A model generated the notes under the pieces. The model made no database searches. It worked only from the letters and a program-made list of their open reading frames with translations, and was not told where the DNA came from. Positions 16,868-26,286 of a stretch of DNA of 64,000 bases are shown piece by piece (positions within the stretch are counted from its first letter, which is position 1; the number at the start of each line of letters is the position of its first letter). The position numbers and the translations under genes were made by a program. The stretch comes from Paraburkholderia phenazinium (GTDB taxonomy: Bacteria; Pseudomonadota; Gammaproteobacteria; Burkholderiales; Burkholderiaceae), in NCBI RefSeq assembly GCF_900100735.1, contig NZ_FNCJ01000002.1:186001-250000 (forward strand), written 5' to 3'.

Positions 16868-17749
16868 ATGAAAGCTGCCGCAAAACGAGAAGTTGTAGAG
16901 TCCGGCTCGGCCGATACCTCGGAGGCGCCCGGCACCGGCATGCTGCAGCGCTCGTTTGCGGTGATCCGCGCGTTGGCCGACGCACAGCCCGATGGCGGGC
17001 GTGTCACACGGCTCGCGAAAGCGGTCGGGCTGACCCAGGGCACCGTGCACCGCATCCTGCATGCATTGATCGCCGAGGGCATGGTCGAGCAGGACGAAAA
17101 CTCGAAGCTGTACCGCCTGAGCGTCGAATTTTTCGCGCTCGCGGCGCAGGCGGGCAACCCGAGCGGCATGCGCACGTTGTGCCGCCCGGCCTTGCTGCGC
17201 CTGTGCGCGAGCCTCGGCGACACGATTTTCCTGCTGGTCAAAAGCAGCTTCGACGCGGTCTGCCTCGATATCTGCGAAGGGCCGTTCCCGATTCGCTCGT
17301 TTACCGGCGATATCGGCGGGCGCGTGGCGCTCGGCGTCGGCCAGGGGAGTCTGGCGATTCTGGCGTTTCTGCCGGAAGCGGAGCGCGAGGAGATCATCCG
17401 CTTTAACGTGCCGCGGATTCGCGGTTACGGCGTGCTCGACGAGGTCTACCTGCGCACCGAGATCGAGCGGGTGCGGCAACTGGGTTACGCGGGGCGCAAT
17501 AGCGGCTTGCTGGATGGCATGGCTGGCGTGGCGGTGCCGATTCTGGACCGCACCGGCGTCGCCGTCGCCGCGCTTAGCGTCGGCACGCTGGCCGCGCGGC
17601 TTGGCGACGACCGCCTGCCGATGGTGGTCGAATTGCTGCGGCGCCAGGCGCAGACGCTCGGAGCGCAGATCAATCCGTTCGATGTCGCCTTGCGCCGGCC
17701 GATGCATGGCCTCTCACGCGCCATGACGACCGAGCGGATCGCCTCCTGA
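16868..17749 (+). CDS. IclR-family transcriptional regulator
   Basis: A 293-residue regulator with a winged helix-turn-helix at about residues 25-85 (MLQRSFAVIRAL, then LAKAVGLTQGTVHRILHAL) and a C-terminal GAF-like effector-binding domain. The latter has the FTGDIGGRVALGVGQGSLAILAF and GLLDGMAGVAVPI segments typical of IclR. A good purine-rich GAGGAAA lies just before the ATG. Divergent placement next to the ABC/dehydrogenase operon makes it the likely local regulator, responding to the transported compound or a product. Confidence 0.92.
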   Translation: MKAAAKREVVESGSADTSEAPGTGMLQRSFAVIRALADAQPDGGRVTRLAKAVGLTQGTVHRILHALIAEGMVEQDENSKLYRLSVEFFALAAQAGNPSGMRTLCRPALLRLCASLGDTIFLLVKSSFDAVCLDICEGPFPIRSFTGDIGGRVALGVGQGSLAILAFLPEAEREEIIRFNVPRIRGYGVLDEVYLRTEIERVRQLGYAGRNSGLLDGMAGVAVPILDRTGVAVAALSVGTLAARLGDDRLPMVVELLRRQAQTLGAQINPFDVALRRPMHGLSRAMTTERIAS

Positions 17750-17846
17750 GTCTCGGCCCCATTGGCGGTGGGTGAGCAGTAGTCCTGAAGATGGAGAAAA
17801 CAGGCGGTCTCCACGCGGATACCCCATCCGCAAGAGCGCCTGCTGC

Positions 17847-18419
17847 CTAGAACAGTCGTGGGGTCCCCACCCAGACGACGAGCGTTTCGGAGCGTGCCGT
17901 GTTGGCCCAGCTATGCGGCACTGTCGACTCGTAATGCGCGCTGTCGCCCGCTTTCAGCGCGAACGTCTTGCCTTCCAGCGTCAGCGAAACCTTGCCGCTG
18001 ATCACATACAGAAACTCTTCGCCCGCATGCGTGTTGACCTCGGAGCGCTTCTGGCCGGGTGGCATCTTGACGAGGATCGCCTCGAGCTGGCGGCCGCCGG
18101 TCAGGTTGGTCAGACGCGCGAACAGGTTCGCGGAATCGGCGAAACCGAAAAATTTCAACTGGTCGCCACGGCTGACCGAGCGCTCTTCGCTGGGGGTGTC
18201 GACGAAATACTGCACGGTGACGCCAAGGGCGCTGGCAATCCCCGCCAGCGACGTGAGGGACGGGGTGGCGAGGCCGCGCTCCACCTGCGACAGGAAGGGT
18301 TTGGAAATGCGCGCCGCGGTGGCTGTGTCATCGAGCGTGCGCTTCAGCCGCTGCCTGAGCGCGCGTATCTTGCTACCCAGCTCGAGGGCCGGATTTTTGT
18401 TTTCAGTTTTCGTGACCAT
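17847..18419 (-). CDS. XRE-family regulator with C-terminal cupin domain
   Basis: A 190-residue protein. N-terminal HTH_3 domain, residues about 13-67 (IRALRQRLKRTLDDTATAARISKPFLSQVERG), then a cupin sensor domain (NTHAGEEFLYVISGKVSLTLEG, AGDSAHYESTVPHSWAN) with the family's His and Glu metal/ligand residues. The family includes PuuR and other regulators of amine or amino-acid use, which would fit the neighbouring operon. The ATG at 18419 gives the usual length. It converges on iclR. Confidence 0.9.
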   Translation of the reverse strand: MVTKTENKNPALELGSKIRALRQRLKRTLDDTATAARISKPFLSQVERGLATPSLTSLAGIASALGVTVQYFVDTPSEERSVSRGDQLKFFGFADSANLFARLTNLTGGRQLEAILVKMPPGQKRSEVNTHAGEEFLYVISGKVSLTLEGKTFALKAGDSAHYESTVPHSWANTARSETLVVWVGTPRLF

Positions 18420-18448
18420 AGCGAGATGAATCAGCCCGTCAAAAATAT

Positions 18449-18475
18449 GTTTGATGTTAGTAAACAAAGTTTGAT
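18449..18475. promoter_or_regulatory. Direct repeats upstream of the XRE-cupin gene
   Basis: GTTTGAT occurs at 18449-18455 and 18469-18475, exactly 20 bp (two helical turns) apart, in an AT-rich tract starting 30 bp upstream of the regulator's ATG. Such spacing suits cooperative binding by XRE dimers. Function is inferred. Confidence 0.4.
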
Positions 18476-19138
18476 AGTCTTGTGGACCATCGCAATAACG
18501 TGAGTATGCCCGGTAGGCATTATTTTTCGAAACGACCCGCTATGTTGCCAGAAGCCCAATCGGGCGTGCAGTTCGCTACCTGGCGGGTGAGTGCCGAAAT
18601 CAGGCGGACGCGGGTAAGGCGATATTAGGTCGCGCTTTTTTAGCCTTTTTAAATTCGTACGATCAACGGATCGCGCACTTAAATAAATTGATGCATTTGG
18701 AATCCATGGATGATATCGCGTGGCACGCCGCGGCAAAATGTGCGATTGCGCTTGAGTGGCGTGGCGGGCATCAGTGAATTCCCTGAGTGACGGCGGGCCC
18801 TATGCTCTGGAGAATCGCGGGCGCTTGCGGGACGACTTCGACTTTCGCCCCGCCGGCTGTTTGCTATCCCATTCGCAGCGATCCTGTGTGTGGAACCGTG
18901 AGCGGCGCGGCTTACCCTGTCTGCGCCGCCAACTTGAGATGAATATCACCGTTGATCCGTATCGCCGCACCTCCTCCAACGCCCGCTCGCACGGGCCGCT
19001 GCCTGCCGCCACTCTACTCATGCCGTCGCACATCGGTAAGACGGCATCCCGACGTTTCCTGACCCTGTTTCCACACCCAGTTTCCCGCGACGCGCTCATC
19101 AACGGGCGCGCCGCCGCAATCGCAAGAACACGAGGCAC
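18476..19138. other. Long intergenic region before the POT transporter
   Basis: About 660 bp with no convincing gene. Open frames on both strands (for example 18756-19142) lack recognisable domains, a ribosome-binding site or sensible composition. The left 250 bp is AT-rich and the right part GC-rich. It probably holds the promoter and a long 5' leader for the transporter gene. Confidence 0.5.
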
Positions 19139-20662
19139 ATGATGAATTCAACCGTATCCCAGACTCGATCGTTTTCGACGGTCTTCCTGATCGAGATGTG
19201 GGAGCGTTTCGGCTACTACGGGATGGCCGCGCTGTTGGTCCTGTTCATGATCGACAAGCTCGGCTTCACCGACAGTCACGCCACGCTCACCTGGGGCGCT
19301 TTCACGGCGCTGGTCTACGCTGCGCCATCGGTCGGCGGCTGGATCGGCGACAAGATTCTCGGCGCGCGCCGCACCATGGTGTTCGGCGCACTCGTGCTGG
19401 CCTGTGGTTATCTGATGCTGGCCATGCCGAACGAGCAGCTCAACTACATGTACGCCTCGCTCGGCGTGATCGTGGTGGGCAACGGCTTGTTCAAGGCGAA
19501 TGCCGCCAACCTGGTGCGCCGCATCTATGAAGGCGACGATGCGCGCATCGACAGCGCGTTCACGATTTACTACATGGCAGTCAACATCGGCTCGACGGTG
19601 TCGATGCTCGCCACGCCGTGGATCAAGGATCACTGGGGCTGGCATGCGGCGTTTGCCGTGTGCTGTGGCGGCATGCTGCTCGCCGTGCTGAATTACTTCA
19701 TCATGTTCCGCACGCTCGCGCATGTGGGTTCCGCGCCGGACGCCGAACCGATCCGCTGGGGACGTGTGGGTGCGGTGCTGCTCGGCGGCGTCGCGCTCGG
19801 CGCGGCAACCATGTTCGTGCTGCAGCATAAGGCCATCGCGGTGGCCTGCGTCTATACGGCAGGTGTCGCGATTCTGGCGATCTTCGGCTACATGCTCGCC
19901 AAGTGCGAGCAGTCGGAACGCGCGGGTCTGATCGCTGCGCTGGTTCTGACGCTGCAGGCCATCCTGTTCTTCGTGTTCTATCAGCAGATGTCGACCTCGC
20001 TCACGCTATTCGCGCTGCGTAACGTCGATCCGCATTTCACGCTGTTCGGGCTCACGCTTTTCACGTGGAGCGCGGCCCAGTTCCAGGCGCTCAACCCGAT
20101 CTGGATCATGATGCTGAGCCCGATTCTCGCGGTGCTGTACACGAAGGCGGCGAAGAGCGGCAACGACGTGTCGGTAGCGGTGAAGTATGCAATCGGCTTC
20201 GCGGTCGTGGCGCTGGGCTTCTTCGTGTACGCGGTGAGCGGCCGCTTTGCGGTGGACGGCCGGGTCTCGTCGTGGTTCATGGTGGGCGGCTACGGGCTGT
20301 ATTCGCTTGGCGAACTGCTGGTGAGCGGCCTGGGTCTCGCAATGATTGCGCGCTACGTGCCGGCGCGCATGAGCGGCTTCCTGATGGGCGCCTATTTCGT
20401 GGCAAGCGGCGTCTCGGGCTACCTGGGCAGCGTGGTAGCGAACTTCGCGCAGATGCCGTCCGGCGATCTCGATCCGCTGCAGTCGTTGCCGCTCTACACC
20501 AAGCTGTTCATGGGCCTCGGCTGGCTCGCGGCGCTCGGCGCCCTGGTCGCCGTGGTGCTGCTGCCGCTGATGAACCGCCTGTCGCGTGAGCATCATCGCT
20601 GTGCCAGCGAAGCCCGCGATAACGCGCGGCGTGAGGGGCAACTCTCGGCCGCCACGGAGTAA
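19139..20662 (+). CDS. POT/PTR2-family proton-coupled peptide transporter
   Basis: Inner-membrane symporter of 507 residues that imports di- and tripeptides with protons. The POT signature ExxERFxYYG is seen near the N-terminus (EMWERFGYYGM, about residues 18-28), which couples protons and binds substrate carboxylates. The second family region is around FTIYYMAVNIGS. Hydropathy fits 14 helices, and the length is typical for bacterial DtpA-like proteins. Two tandem ATGs (19139, 19142) exist. It is a single-gene unit closed by a strong terminator at 20700. Confidence 0.93.
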   Translation: MMNSTVSQTRSFSTVFLIEMWERFGYYGMAALLVLFMIDKLGFTDSHATLTWGAFTALVYAAPSVGGWIGDKILGARRTMVFGALVLACGYLMLAMPNEQLNYMYASLGVIVVGNGLFKANAANLVRRIYEGDDARIDSAFTIYYMAVNIGSTVSMLATPWIKDHWGWHAAFAVCCGGMLLAVLNYFIMFRTLAHVGSAPDAEPIRWGRVGAVLLGGVALGAATMFVLQHKAIAVACVYTAGVAILAIFGYMLAKCEQSERAGLIAALVLTLQAILFFVFYQQMSTSLTLFALRNVDPHFTLFGLTLFTWSAAQFQALNPIWIMMLSPILAVLYTKAAKSGNDVSVAVKYAIGFAVVALGFFVYAVSGRFAVDGRVSSWFMVGGYGLYSLGELLVSGLGLAMIARYVPARMSGFLMGAYFVASGVSGYLGSVVANFAQMPSGDLDPLQSLPLYTKLFMGLGWLAALGALVAVVLLPLMNRLSREHHRCASEARDNARREGQLSAATE

Positions 20663-20699
20663 AAGCCAGGCGGGAGTCCTTCGCGGATCCCGCCGGATG

Positions 20700-20741
20700 A
20701 ACGGAACAGGGCGCGCCAGGCCGGCGCGCCCTGTTCCGTTT
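20700..20741 (+). terminator. Strong hairpin terminator after the POT transporter
   Basis: A perfect 18-bp inverted repeat (20700-20717 and 20723-20740) with a 5-base loop, 38 bp after the stop codon, followed by only TT. A smaller GGCGGG/CCCGCC hairpin lies just before it (about 20670-20694). The rest of 20663-21037 holds the promoter region of the next gene and no coding sequence. Confidence 0.8.
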
Positions 20742-21037
20742 ACGGCAGCTTTCCTGCATACGTGCAGGTCTTTTCTGTCTTTTCGAGTGTGCCTGACGAC
20801 GCGTTTGCGTGCGTCGATCGAAACGACGCATTCCATCGCCGGCACTCTCGGAATCGCGTTTACCCCCTGAAATACGGGTTAAAAAGTGTTGCGGAGTCAG
20901 CGCCGCGCAACAAACAGTAACGGTTATACACAAAAGAGTCGCGCAAAATGCCACAGCGCTTGTAGAATCCGGCCTTGAAGCGTGCGCATACCGCGGACGC
21001 TTCTTGCATTCACTGACCAACAACAGGTAGGAGAAAC

Positions 21038-21487
21038 ATGCCGACTTCCGCAAAAAAGGTGGCCAAGAAGGCTGCTACGGTACCGACCAAGAAGGTTGCT
21101 GCGAAGAAAGTTCCTGCGAAGAAAGTCGTCGCAGCTAAGAAGGTCGCCGTGAAGGCGTCCGGCGCACCGTCGCCGATCAAGGACACCTTCACGAAGGCCT
21201 CGCTGGCTGCACACGTCGCAGAACGTGCTGCTGTTGAACCGAAGGCTGCCAAGGCTGTGCTGGCCGCGCTCGAAGACACGATCCTCGGCGCAGTCCACAA
21301 GAAGGGTGCTGGCGAATTCACGCTGTCGGGTCTTCTGAAGATCGTCGTGCAAGCTGTGCCGGCGAAGAAGAAGCGCTTCGGCAAAGACCCGTTCACGGGC
21401 GAAGAGCGTTGGTTCCCGGCTAAGCCGGCTAGCGTGCGCATCAAGGCACGTCCGCTGAAGAAGCTGAAGGACGCAGCAGCAGCGTAA
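21038..21487 (+). CDS. HU-family DNA-binding protein with H1-like Lys/Ala-rich N-terminal tail
   Basis: Nucleoid protein of 149 residues. Residues 1-45 are a low-complexity basic tail made of repeated KKVA/AKK units, like eukaryotic histone H1 tails. Residues about 50-145 are an HU/IHF-type fold (TKASLAAHVAERAAVEPKAAKAVLAALEDTI, then GEFTLSGLLKIVVQ), with the DNA-arm region altered (KKKRFGKDPFTGEERWFPAKPASVRIKARPLKKLK). Such fused HU proteins are common in Burkholderiales. TAGGAG lies 6-11 bp before the ATG and a terminator follows at 21570, so it is a stand-alone, probably highly expressed gene. Confidence 0.9.
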   Translation: MPTSAKKVAKKAATVPTKKVAAKKVPAKKVVAAKKVAVKASGAPSPIKDTFTKASLAAHVAERAAVEPKAAKAVLAALEDTILGAVHKKGAGEFTLSGLLKIVVQAVPAKKKRFGKDPFTGEERWFPAKPASVRIKARPLKKLKDAAAA

Positions 21488-21569
21488 AGAACGTGCATGG
21501 CGCCGCGTCGTTTTCGAACGGCGGACGGTGCTGTGCCGCTCTGAGTTGCGCGAAGTTCAGAAAGTGCAA

Positions 21570-21604
21570 AATCCCCGCGGGTGTCAATCCGCGGGGATTT
21601 TTTA
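21570..21604 (+). terminator. Rho-independent terminator after the HU-like gene
   Basis: AATCCCCGCGG and CCGCGGGGATT form an 11-bp stem with an 8-base loop, followed by TTTT. It lies about 80 bp after the stop. From there to 21893 no gene is seen; the region should hold the promoter of the Anbu cluster. Confidence 0.9.
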
Positions 21605-21893
21605 TTGCCGCGCGCTTGGCGTCCGTGGGTGCAGGGCTGTGCTCGATCGCGCCGAGCCGGCTGCGTCTTGCCGCTGCACGCCCGCTACAAGGGATTCGAT
21701 GCACCGCAGTAGCGCATTGCGAGCCGCCGCAGTACGATGATGCCGGAGCCGTGCCGGCCTTATGCGCTGTTCGTGTGCATCCATTGGGGTTTGCGTGCGG
21801 AAAGCCAATGGCATAGCGCTTGCTTTGAAGCTTGTCGAACACCGAATGCGCAGCGCATTCGCCTTCTATCCGACAACAAGAGCGGGGCGTGAG

Positions 21894-23303
21894 ATGCGAT
21901 GCTATGACGAGATGCGTCAATACGATGAAGTCGTGCGGCCTCATTACGCACGCTTCGAACGCTGGCTGGTCAAGCAGGGCAACGAGGCAATCGCGCGCAA
22001 GCGCGCGGAGGCGGACCTGTTGTTTCGCCGCGTGGGCATTACCTTCGCGGTCAACGGCGACCTGTCCGGCACGGAACGGCTGATACCGTTCGATCTGATC
22101 CCGCGGATCATTCCGCGCGGCGAATGGCAGACTCTCGAAGCGGGCCTGCGGCAGCGCGTGCAGGCGCTCAACCTGTTTATCCACGACGTCTATCACGACC
22201 GCAACATCGTGCGTGCCGGCATCGTGCCGGCCGAGCAGGTCTATACCAATGCGCAGTACCGGCCGGAGATGCAGGGCGTCAACGTGCCGCTCGGTGTTTA
22301 CGCGCACATTGCCGGTGTCGACGTGGTGCGCGCCGGTGAAGACGGTGCGTTCTACGTGCTCGAGGACAACCTGCGGGTGCCGTCGGGCGTCTCCTATATG
22401 CTGGAAAACCGCAAGATGATGATGCGGTTGTTTCCGGAGCTGTTCGTCCAGAACCGCATCGCGCCGGTGGCGCACTATCCCGACCTGCTGCTCGATACCT
22501 TGCGCTCGGTGGCGCCTGAAGGCGTCGACGATCCGGTGGTGGTGGTGCTCACGCCGGGCATGTACAACTCGGCGTATTTCGAGCACACCTTCCTCGCCCA
22601 GCAGATGGGCGTGGAACTGGTGGAGGGCAAAGACCTGTTCGTCGACGATAACTACGTCTTCATGCGGACCACTCAGGGCCCGAAGCGCGTCGACGTGATC
22701 TATCGCCGGGTGGACGACGACTTTCTCGATCCGCTCGCCTTCCGTACCGATTCGGCACTCGGCGTGCCGGGTCTGCTGACGGCCTACCGGGCAGGGCGGG
22801 TGGCGCTTGCCAACGCGATGGGCACCGGCATTGCCGACGACAAATCGATCTACCCGTACGTGCCGGAGATGATCGAGTTCTACCTCGGCGAGAAGCCGAT
22901 CCTCAATAACGTGCCGACGTTCCAGTGCCGTAAGCCGGACGATCTCGCCTACACGCTCGCGCACTTGCCCGAGCTGGTGGTGAAGGAAGTGCACGGCGCC
23001 GGTGGCTACGGGATGCTGGTGGGACCGGCCTCGAGCGCCGCGGAAATCGAAGCGTTCCGCGCCCGTCTGATCGCGCGGCCGGCGGGCTATATCGCGCAGC
23101 CCACGCTGGCCTTGTCGGCGTGCCCGACTTTCGTGGAGGCCGGTATCGCGCCGCGCCATATCGACCTGCGCCCGTTCGTGCTGTCCGGCAAGACCGTGAC
23201 GATGTGCGCCGGCGGCCTGACCCGGGTCGCCTTGCAGGAAGGGTCGCTGGTGGTCAATTCATCGCAGGGAGGCGGCACCAAAGATACCTGGATGGTCGAC
23301 TGA
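21894..23303 (+). CDS. Circularly permuted ATP-grasp family protein (type 2)
   Basis: A 469-residue protein of the CP_ATPgrasp_2 family. Family landmarks are FAVNGDLSGTERLIPFDLIPR, GVYAHIAGVDVVRAGEDGAFYVLEDNLRVPSGVSYMLENR (a metal/ATP-site segment), VDVIYRRVDDDF and the C-terminal HIDLRPFVLSG. The start at 21894 is preferred because upstream sequence is not family-like. The next three genes are alpha-E, transglutaminase and Anbu peptidase, the known association in which ATP-grasp and transglutaminase proteins have been proposed to make and act on a peptide modification. The reaction remains unknown. Confidence 0.93.
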   Translation: MRCYDEMRQYDEVVRPHYARFERWLVKQGNEAIARKRAEADLLFRRVGITFAVNGDLSGTERLIPFDLIPRIIPRGEWQTLEAGLRQRVQALNLFIHDVYHDRNIVRAGIVPAEQVYTNAQYRPEMQGVNVPLGVYAHIAGVDVVRAGEDGAFYVLEDNLRVPSGVSYMLENRKMMMRLFPELFVQNRIAPVAHYPDLLLDTLRSVAPEGVDDPVVVVLTPGMYNSAYFEHTFLAQQMGVELVEGKDLFVDDNYVFMRTTQGPKRVDVIYRRVDDDFLDPLAFRTDSALGVPGLLTAYRAGRVALANAMGTGIADDKSIYPYVPEMIEFYLGEKPILNNVPTFQCRKPDDLAYTLAHLPELVVKEVHGAGGYGMLVGPASSAAEIEAFRARLIARPAGYIAQPTLALSACPTFVEAGIAPRHIDLRPFVLSGKTVTMCAGGLTRVALQEGSLVVNSSQGGGTKDTWMVD

Positions 23304-23485
23304 AGGGGTTGCGGGTCCCGCCACCGTGAAATTCGCGGCGGCCGCACCCGCGACAAGGAAAGCCGGCGCAAGGAACGTCACTGCGACGTAACAGTGACGT
23401 TCCAACGACGTACCAGCGCGCCGGCGCAAGCGGGTAACCAGCGCGGGCACACCACGCCCAGCGTCATCAATCATGGAAAGCCGTC

Positions 23486-24436
23486 ATGCTAAGCCGCACT
23501 GCCGACCACCTCTTCTGGATGGCCCGTTACATGGAGCGCGCCGAGAACACCGCGCGCATGCTCGATATCAACCTGAAGGCGCTGCTGCTGCCGCAGACGC
23601 CTGAACAGGAGGCTCGCGCACAGCGTTCGGTGTTGCGCATCTCCGAGCTGGAGACGGCCTTCGCGCAGCGCTACGACGAGCCGACGCGCGAACACGTGCT
23701 CGATTTCATGGTGGCGGACGCCACCAACCCGTCGAGCATTCACTCGTGCCTGCAGGCCGCGCGTGAAAACGCTCGCGCCGTGCGCGGCACCTTGACCACC
23801 GAATGGTGGGAGACCATCAACGACACCTGGCTCGAATTCAACGAGCGGACTGCGGCTGGCCAGCTCACCGCGAGCCCGGATTCCTTGTTCGAGTGGGTCA
23901 AGTTCCGCTCGCACCTGTCGCGCGGCGTGACGATCGGCACCGCGCTGCAGGACGATGCGTTCTTCTTTACGCAGCTCGGTACCTATCTGGAGCGCGCCGA
24001 CAACACCGCGCGGATTCTCGACGTGCGCTTTGCCGACGTCGAGCCGAATTCGCGCGACGCCGCGCGCCAGCTCGAAGACTTCTATTACTGGACCTCGATT
24101 CTCAGTTCGGTATCGGCGCTGGAGATCTATCGCAAGGTGTATCGCGACGTCGTCACGCCAGCCCGGGTGGTCGAGCTGATGATCCTGAACCAGCAGATGC
24201 CGCGTTCGCTGCTGGCCTCGGTGGATGGCGTTTGCAACAACCTGGCGATGCTGCGCACTTCGGGTTCCAACCAGTGCGAGCGCTTTGCCGGCAAGCTGCG
24301 CGCCGAACTGGTGTACTCCGACATCCGGCAGATTTTCGAAGCCGGTCTGCACGCCTATCTGACGCAATTCCTCGCCCGCGTGTTCGAACTCGGCAATCTG
24401 GTTGCGCGTACCTATCTGATGCTGCCAGTCGCCTGA
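23486..24436 (+). CDS. Alpha-E domain protein of the Anbu/ATP-grasp cluster
   Basis: An all-helical protein of 316 residues (alpha-E/DUF403). Characteristic start MLSRTADHLFWMARYMERAENTARMLD and a second copy-like motif FTQLGTYLERADNTARILDVR in the middle, both ending in ExA(E/D)NTAR. It always pairs with the circularly permuted ATP-grasp protein. It is separated from the ATP-grasp gene by about 180 bp and from the transglutaminase gene by 12 bp. Biochemical role is unknown. Confidence 0.93.
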   Translation: MLSRTADHLFWMARYMERAENTARMLDINLKALLLPQTPEQEARAQRSVLRISELETAFAQRYDEPTREHVLDFMVADATNPSSIHSCLQAARENARAVRGTLTTEWWETINDTWLEFNERTAAGQLTASPDSLFEWVKFRSHLSRGVTIGTALQDDAFFFTQLGTYLERADNTARILDVRFADVEPNSRDAARQLEDFYYWTSILSSVSALEIYRKVYRDVVTPARVVELMILNQQMPRSLLASVDGVCNNLAMLRTSGSNQCERFAGKLRAELVYSDIRQIFEAGLHAYLTQFLARVFELGNLVARTYLMLPVA

Positions 24437-24448
24437 CGGAGTTTTTTT

Positions 24449-25249
24449 ATGTACCTGACGATCCGCCACGACACCGCCTATCGCTACGAAGCGACGGTTC
24501 ACTATTCGATCCAGCAATTGCGCCTCACGCCGTCTAGCGGCGCGTCGCAGACAGTGCGGCGCTGGACCATCGACGCCCCCGGCAAGCTCGATTCCACCTT
24601 CGATGCGTACGGCAATGTGCTGCATACGCTGGTGCTGAACAAGCCCCACAGCGAGATCCATGTGCATGTGGCCGGGGAGGTCGACACGTTTCCGCTCGTC
24701 GACGGCCTGCTGCGCGACGCGGTCGGCCCGGTTCCGCTCGAGCACTTCACCTGCGCCACGCGCCTCACCGAAGCCGATGCAGCGGTGCATGAACTGGCCC
24801 AGTCGGTGCCTACGCTGGCCACGCCTGGCGGGCTCATCAAGCTCTCCGAGGAGATCGTGCAGCGCGTGAAATACCGCCCGGGGATCACGGAAGTGACCAG
24901 CACGGCGGCTGAGGCGCTCGCGCTCGGCAACGGGGTCTGCCAGGACCATGCGCACCTGATGCTGGCCTGCTGCCGCGCACGCGGTATTCCGGCGCGTTAC
25001 GTGAGCGGTTATATCGAGCCCGGCGACGTGCCGCATGGCGCGAGTCACGCATGGGTCGACGTCTGGCTCGAGGGTACGGGTTGGACGTCGGTCGACGTCA
25101 CGCATGCCGCGTTTGCCAGCGAAATCTACTGCCGGCTCGCCGCGGCGCGCGACTACGAGGCGGCCGCGCCGGTTCGCGGGCGGCGCATTGGCGGCCTGGA
25201 GGAGAAGCTGAACGTCTCCGTGACGGTCAGTGCGCAATTGCCACAGTAG
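24449..25249 (+). CDS. Transglutaminase-like cysteine protease family protein
   Basis: A 266-residue protein with an N-terminal bacterial transglutaminase beta domain (residues 1-90, YLTIRHDTAYRYEATV) and a catalytic core. The triad is visible: Cys164 in NGVCQDHAH, His200 in GASHAWVDVW, Asp216 in WTSVDVTH. Such proteins act as peptidases or amide-forming/cleaving enzymes. Its position between alpha-E and Anbu fits the conserved four-gene cluster. Confidence 0.92.
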   Translation: MYLTIRHDTAYRYEATVHYSIQQLRLTPSSGASQTVRRWTIDAPGKLDSTFDAYGNVLHTLVLNKPHSEIHVHVAGEVDTFPLVDGLLRDAVGPVPLEHFTCATRLTEADAAVHELAQSVPTLATPGGLIKLSEEIVQRVKYRPGITEVTSTAAEALALGNGVCQDHAHLMLACCRARGIPARYVSGYIEPGDVPHGASHAWVDVWLEGTGWTSVDVTHAAFASEIYCRLAAARDYEAAAPVRGRRIGGLEEKLNVSVTVSAQLPQ

Positions 25250-25322
25250 GGTCGAACGCACGAGGGGGCGCGGCAGCGTCGCATTACAATAGCGGCGTTT
25301 GCTGGTCTTCTGGATATTTTTT

Positions 25323-26204
25323 ATGACTTACTGTGTGGCGATGTGCGTGGACGACGGACTCGTCTTCTTGTCCGATACCCGCACCAATGCCGGCGTCGAT
25401 CACATCAGCACCGCGCGCAAGATGACGGTGTTCGAGCAACCCGGCGAGCGCGTGCTGGTGCTGCTCGGCGCGGGCAATCTCTCGCTGACTCAGGCTGTCC
25501 TGCATGAACTCAGTGAGCCGAACGACTCCGATCAGCCCACGCTGTGGAGTGCGCCGACCATGGCGGACGCGGCCCGAGTGGTGGGCAAGGCGGTGCGCGA
25601 GGTGCACCAGCGCGAAGCCCAGGCGTTGCAGGAATTCGGCGTCGACTTCAATTGCAGCTTCATTCTGGGCGGGCAGATTGCCGCCAACGGCAAGCCGCAT
25701 GCGGGCCGGCCGCATCTGTTCATGATCTACGCGGCAGGCAATTTCATCGAATCCTCGGCGGTGAACCCGTATTTCCAGATCGGCGAGTCGAAATACGGCA
25801 AGCCGATCATCGACCGTGTGCTGACCCCAACCACGCCGCTCGACGAAGCCGCCAAGTGCGCGCTGATCTCGATGGACTCCACGCTGCGCTCGAATCTGTC
25901 GGTGGGCCTGCCGCTCGATCTGCTGGTGTATGAAAAGGACGCGCTGAAGGTCACGCGCTTCGTTTCTGTGGATCACGACAACGCGTACTTCGAAATGATC
26001 CACCGCACGTGGGGCGAGCGGCTGCGTCAGGTGTTCGGGGAGATTCCGGACCCCGACTGGCAGGAGTCGGCCAACGTGCCGCTGCAGCGCCGCGAGCGCG
26101 CGCTGGTGATGCACCGTGCGCCAGTGGGTAGCGATGGCGCGGTTGAAACGACGAAGCCGGCTCAGACGCTGGCACAGGCTGAGAAGAACAAAGCTCAGCG
26201 GTAG
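25323..26204 (+). CDS. Anbu proteasome-like peptidase
   Basis: Anbu is a self-assembling Ntn-hydrolase ring related to HslV and proteasome beta subunits. The protein (293 residues) starts MTYCVAMCVDDGLVFLSDTRTNAG, so after Met removal Thr is the N-terminal nucleophile. Asp in SDTRT and Lys in STARKM complete the active site. The C-terminal 40 residues are extended and Gln/Ala-rich. The start at 25323 is fixed by the need for an exposed Thr; upstream sequence is not homologous. It lies 73 bp after the transglutaminase gene. Substrates and regulator are unknown in all species. Confidence 0.93.
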   Translation: MTYCVAMCVDDGLVFLSDTRTNAGVDHISTARKMTVFEQPGERVLVLLGAGNLSLTQAVLHELSEPNDSDQPTLWSAPTMADAARVVGKAVREVHQREAQALQEFGVDFNCSFILGGQIAANGKPHAGRPHLFMIYAAGNFIESSAVNPYFQIGESKYGKPIIDRVLTPTTPLDEAAKCALISMDSTLRSNLSVGLPLDLLVYEKDALKVTRFVSVDHDNAYFEMIHRTWGERLRQVFGEIPDPDWQESANVPLQRRERALVMHRAPVGSDGAVETTKPAQTLAQAEKNKAQR

Positions 26205-26286
26205 GGGGCTGGCGCGGCTGCGAGGCTGGGCGTTGGCCCACGCGCGGCTGCACGCCGCCCCCACAACAATCCCCGCCCCAATGAAA

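Noticed and set aside
17815..17831. GCGGAT/ATCCGC hairpin between iclR and the XRE gene as a terminator
   Set aside because: Stem of only 6 bp and no T-run on either strand.
18756..19142. Possible protein of 128 residues before the POT gene
   Set aside because: No ribosome-binding site, no domain, and composition unlike neighbouring genes.
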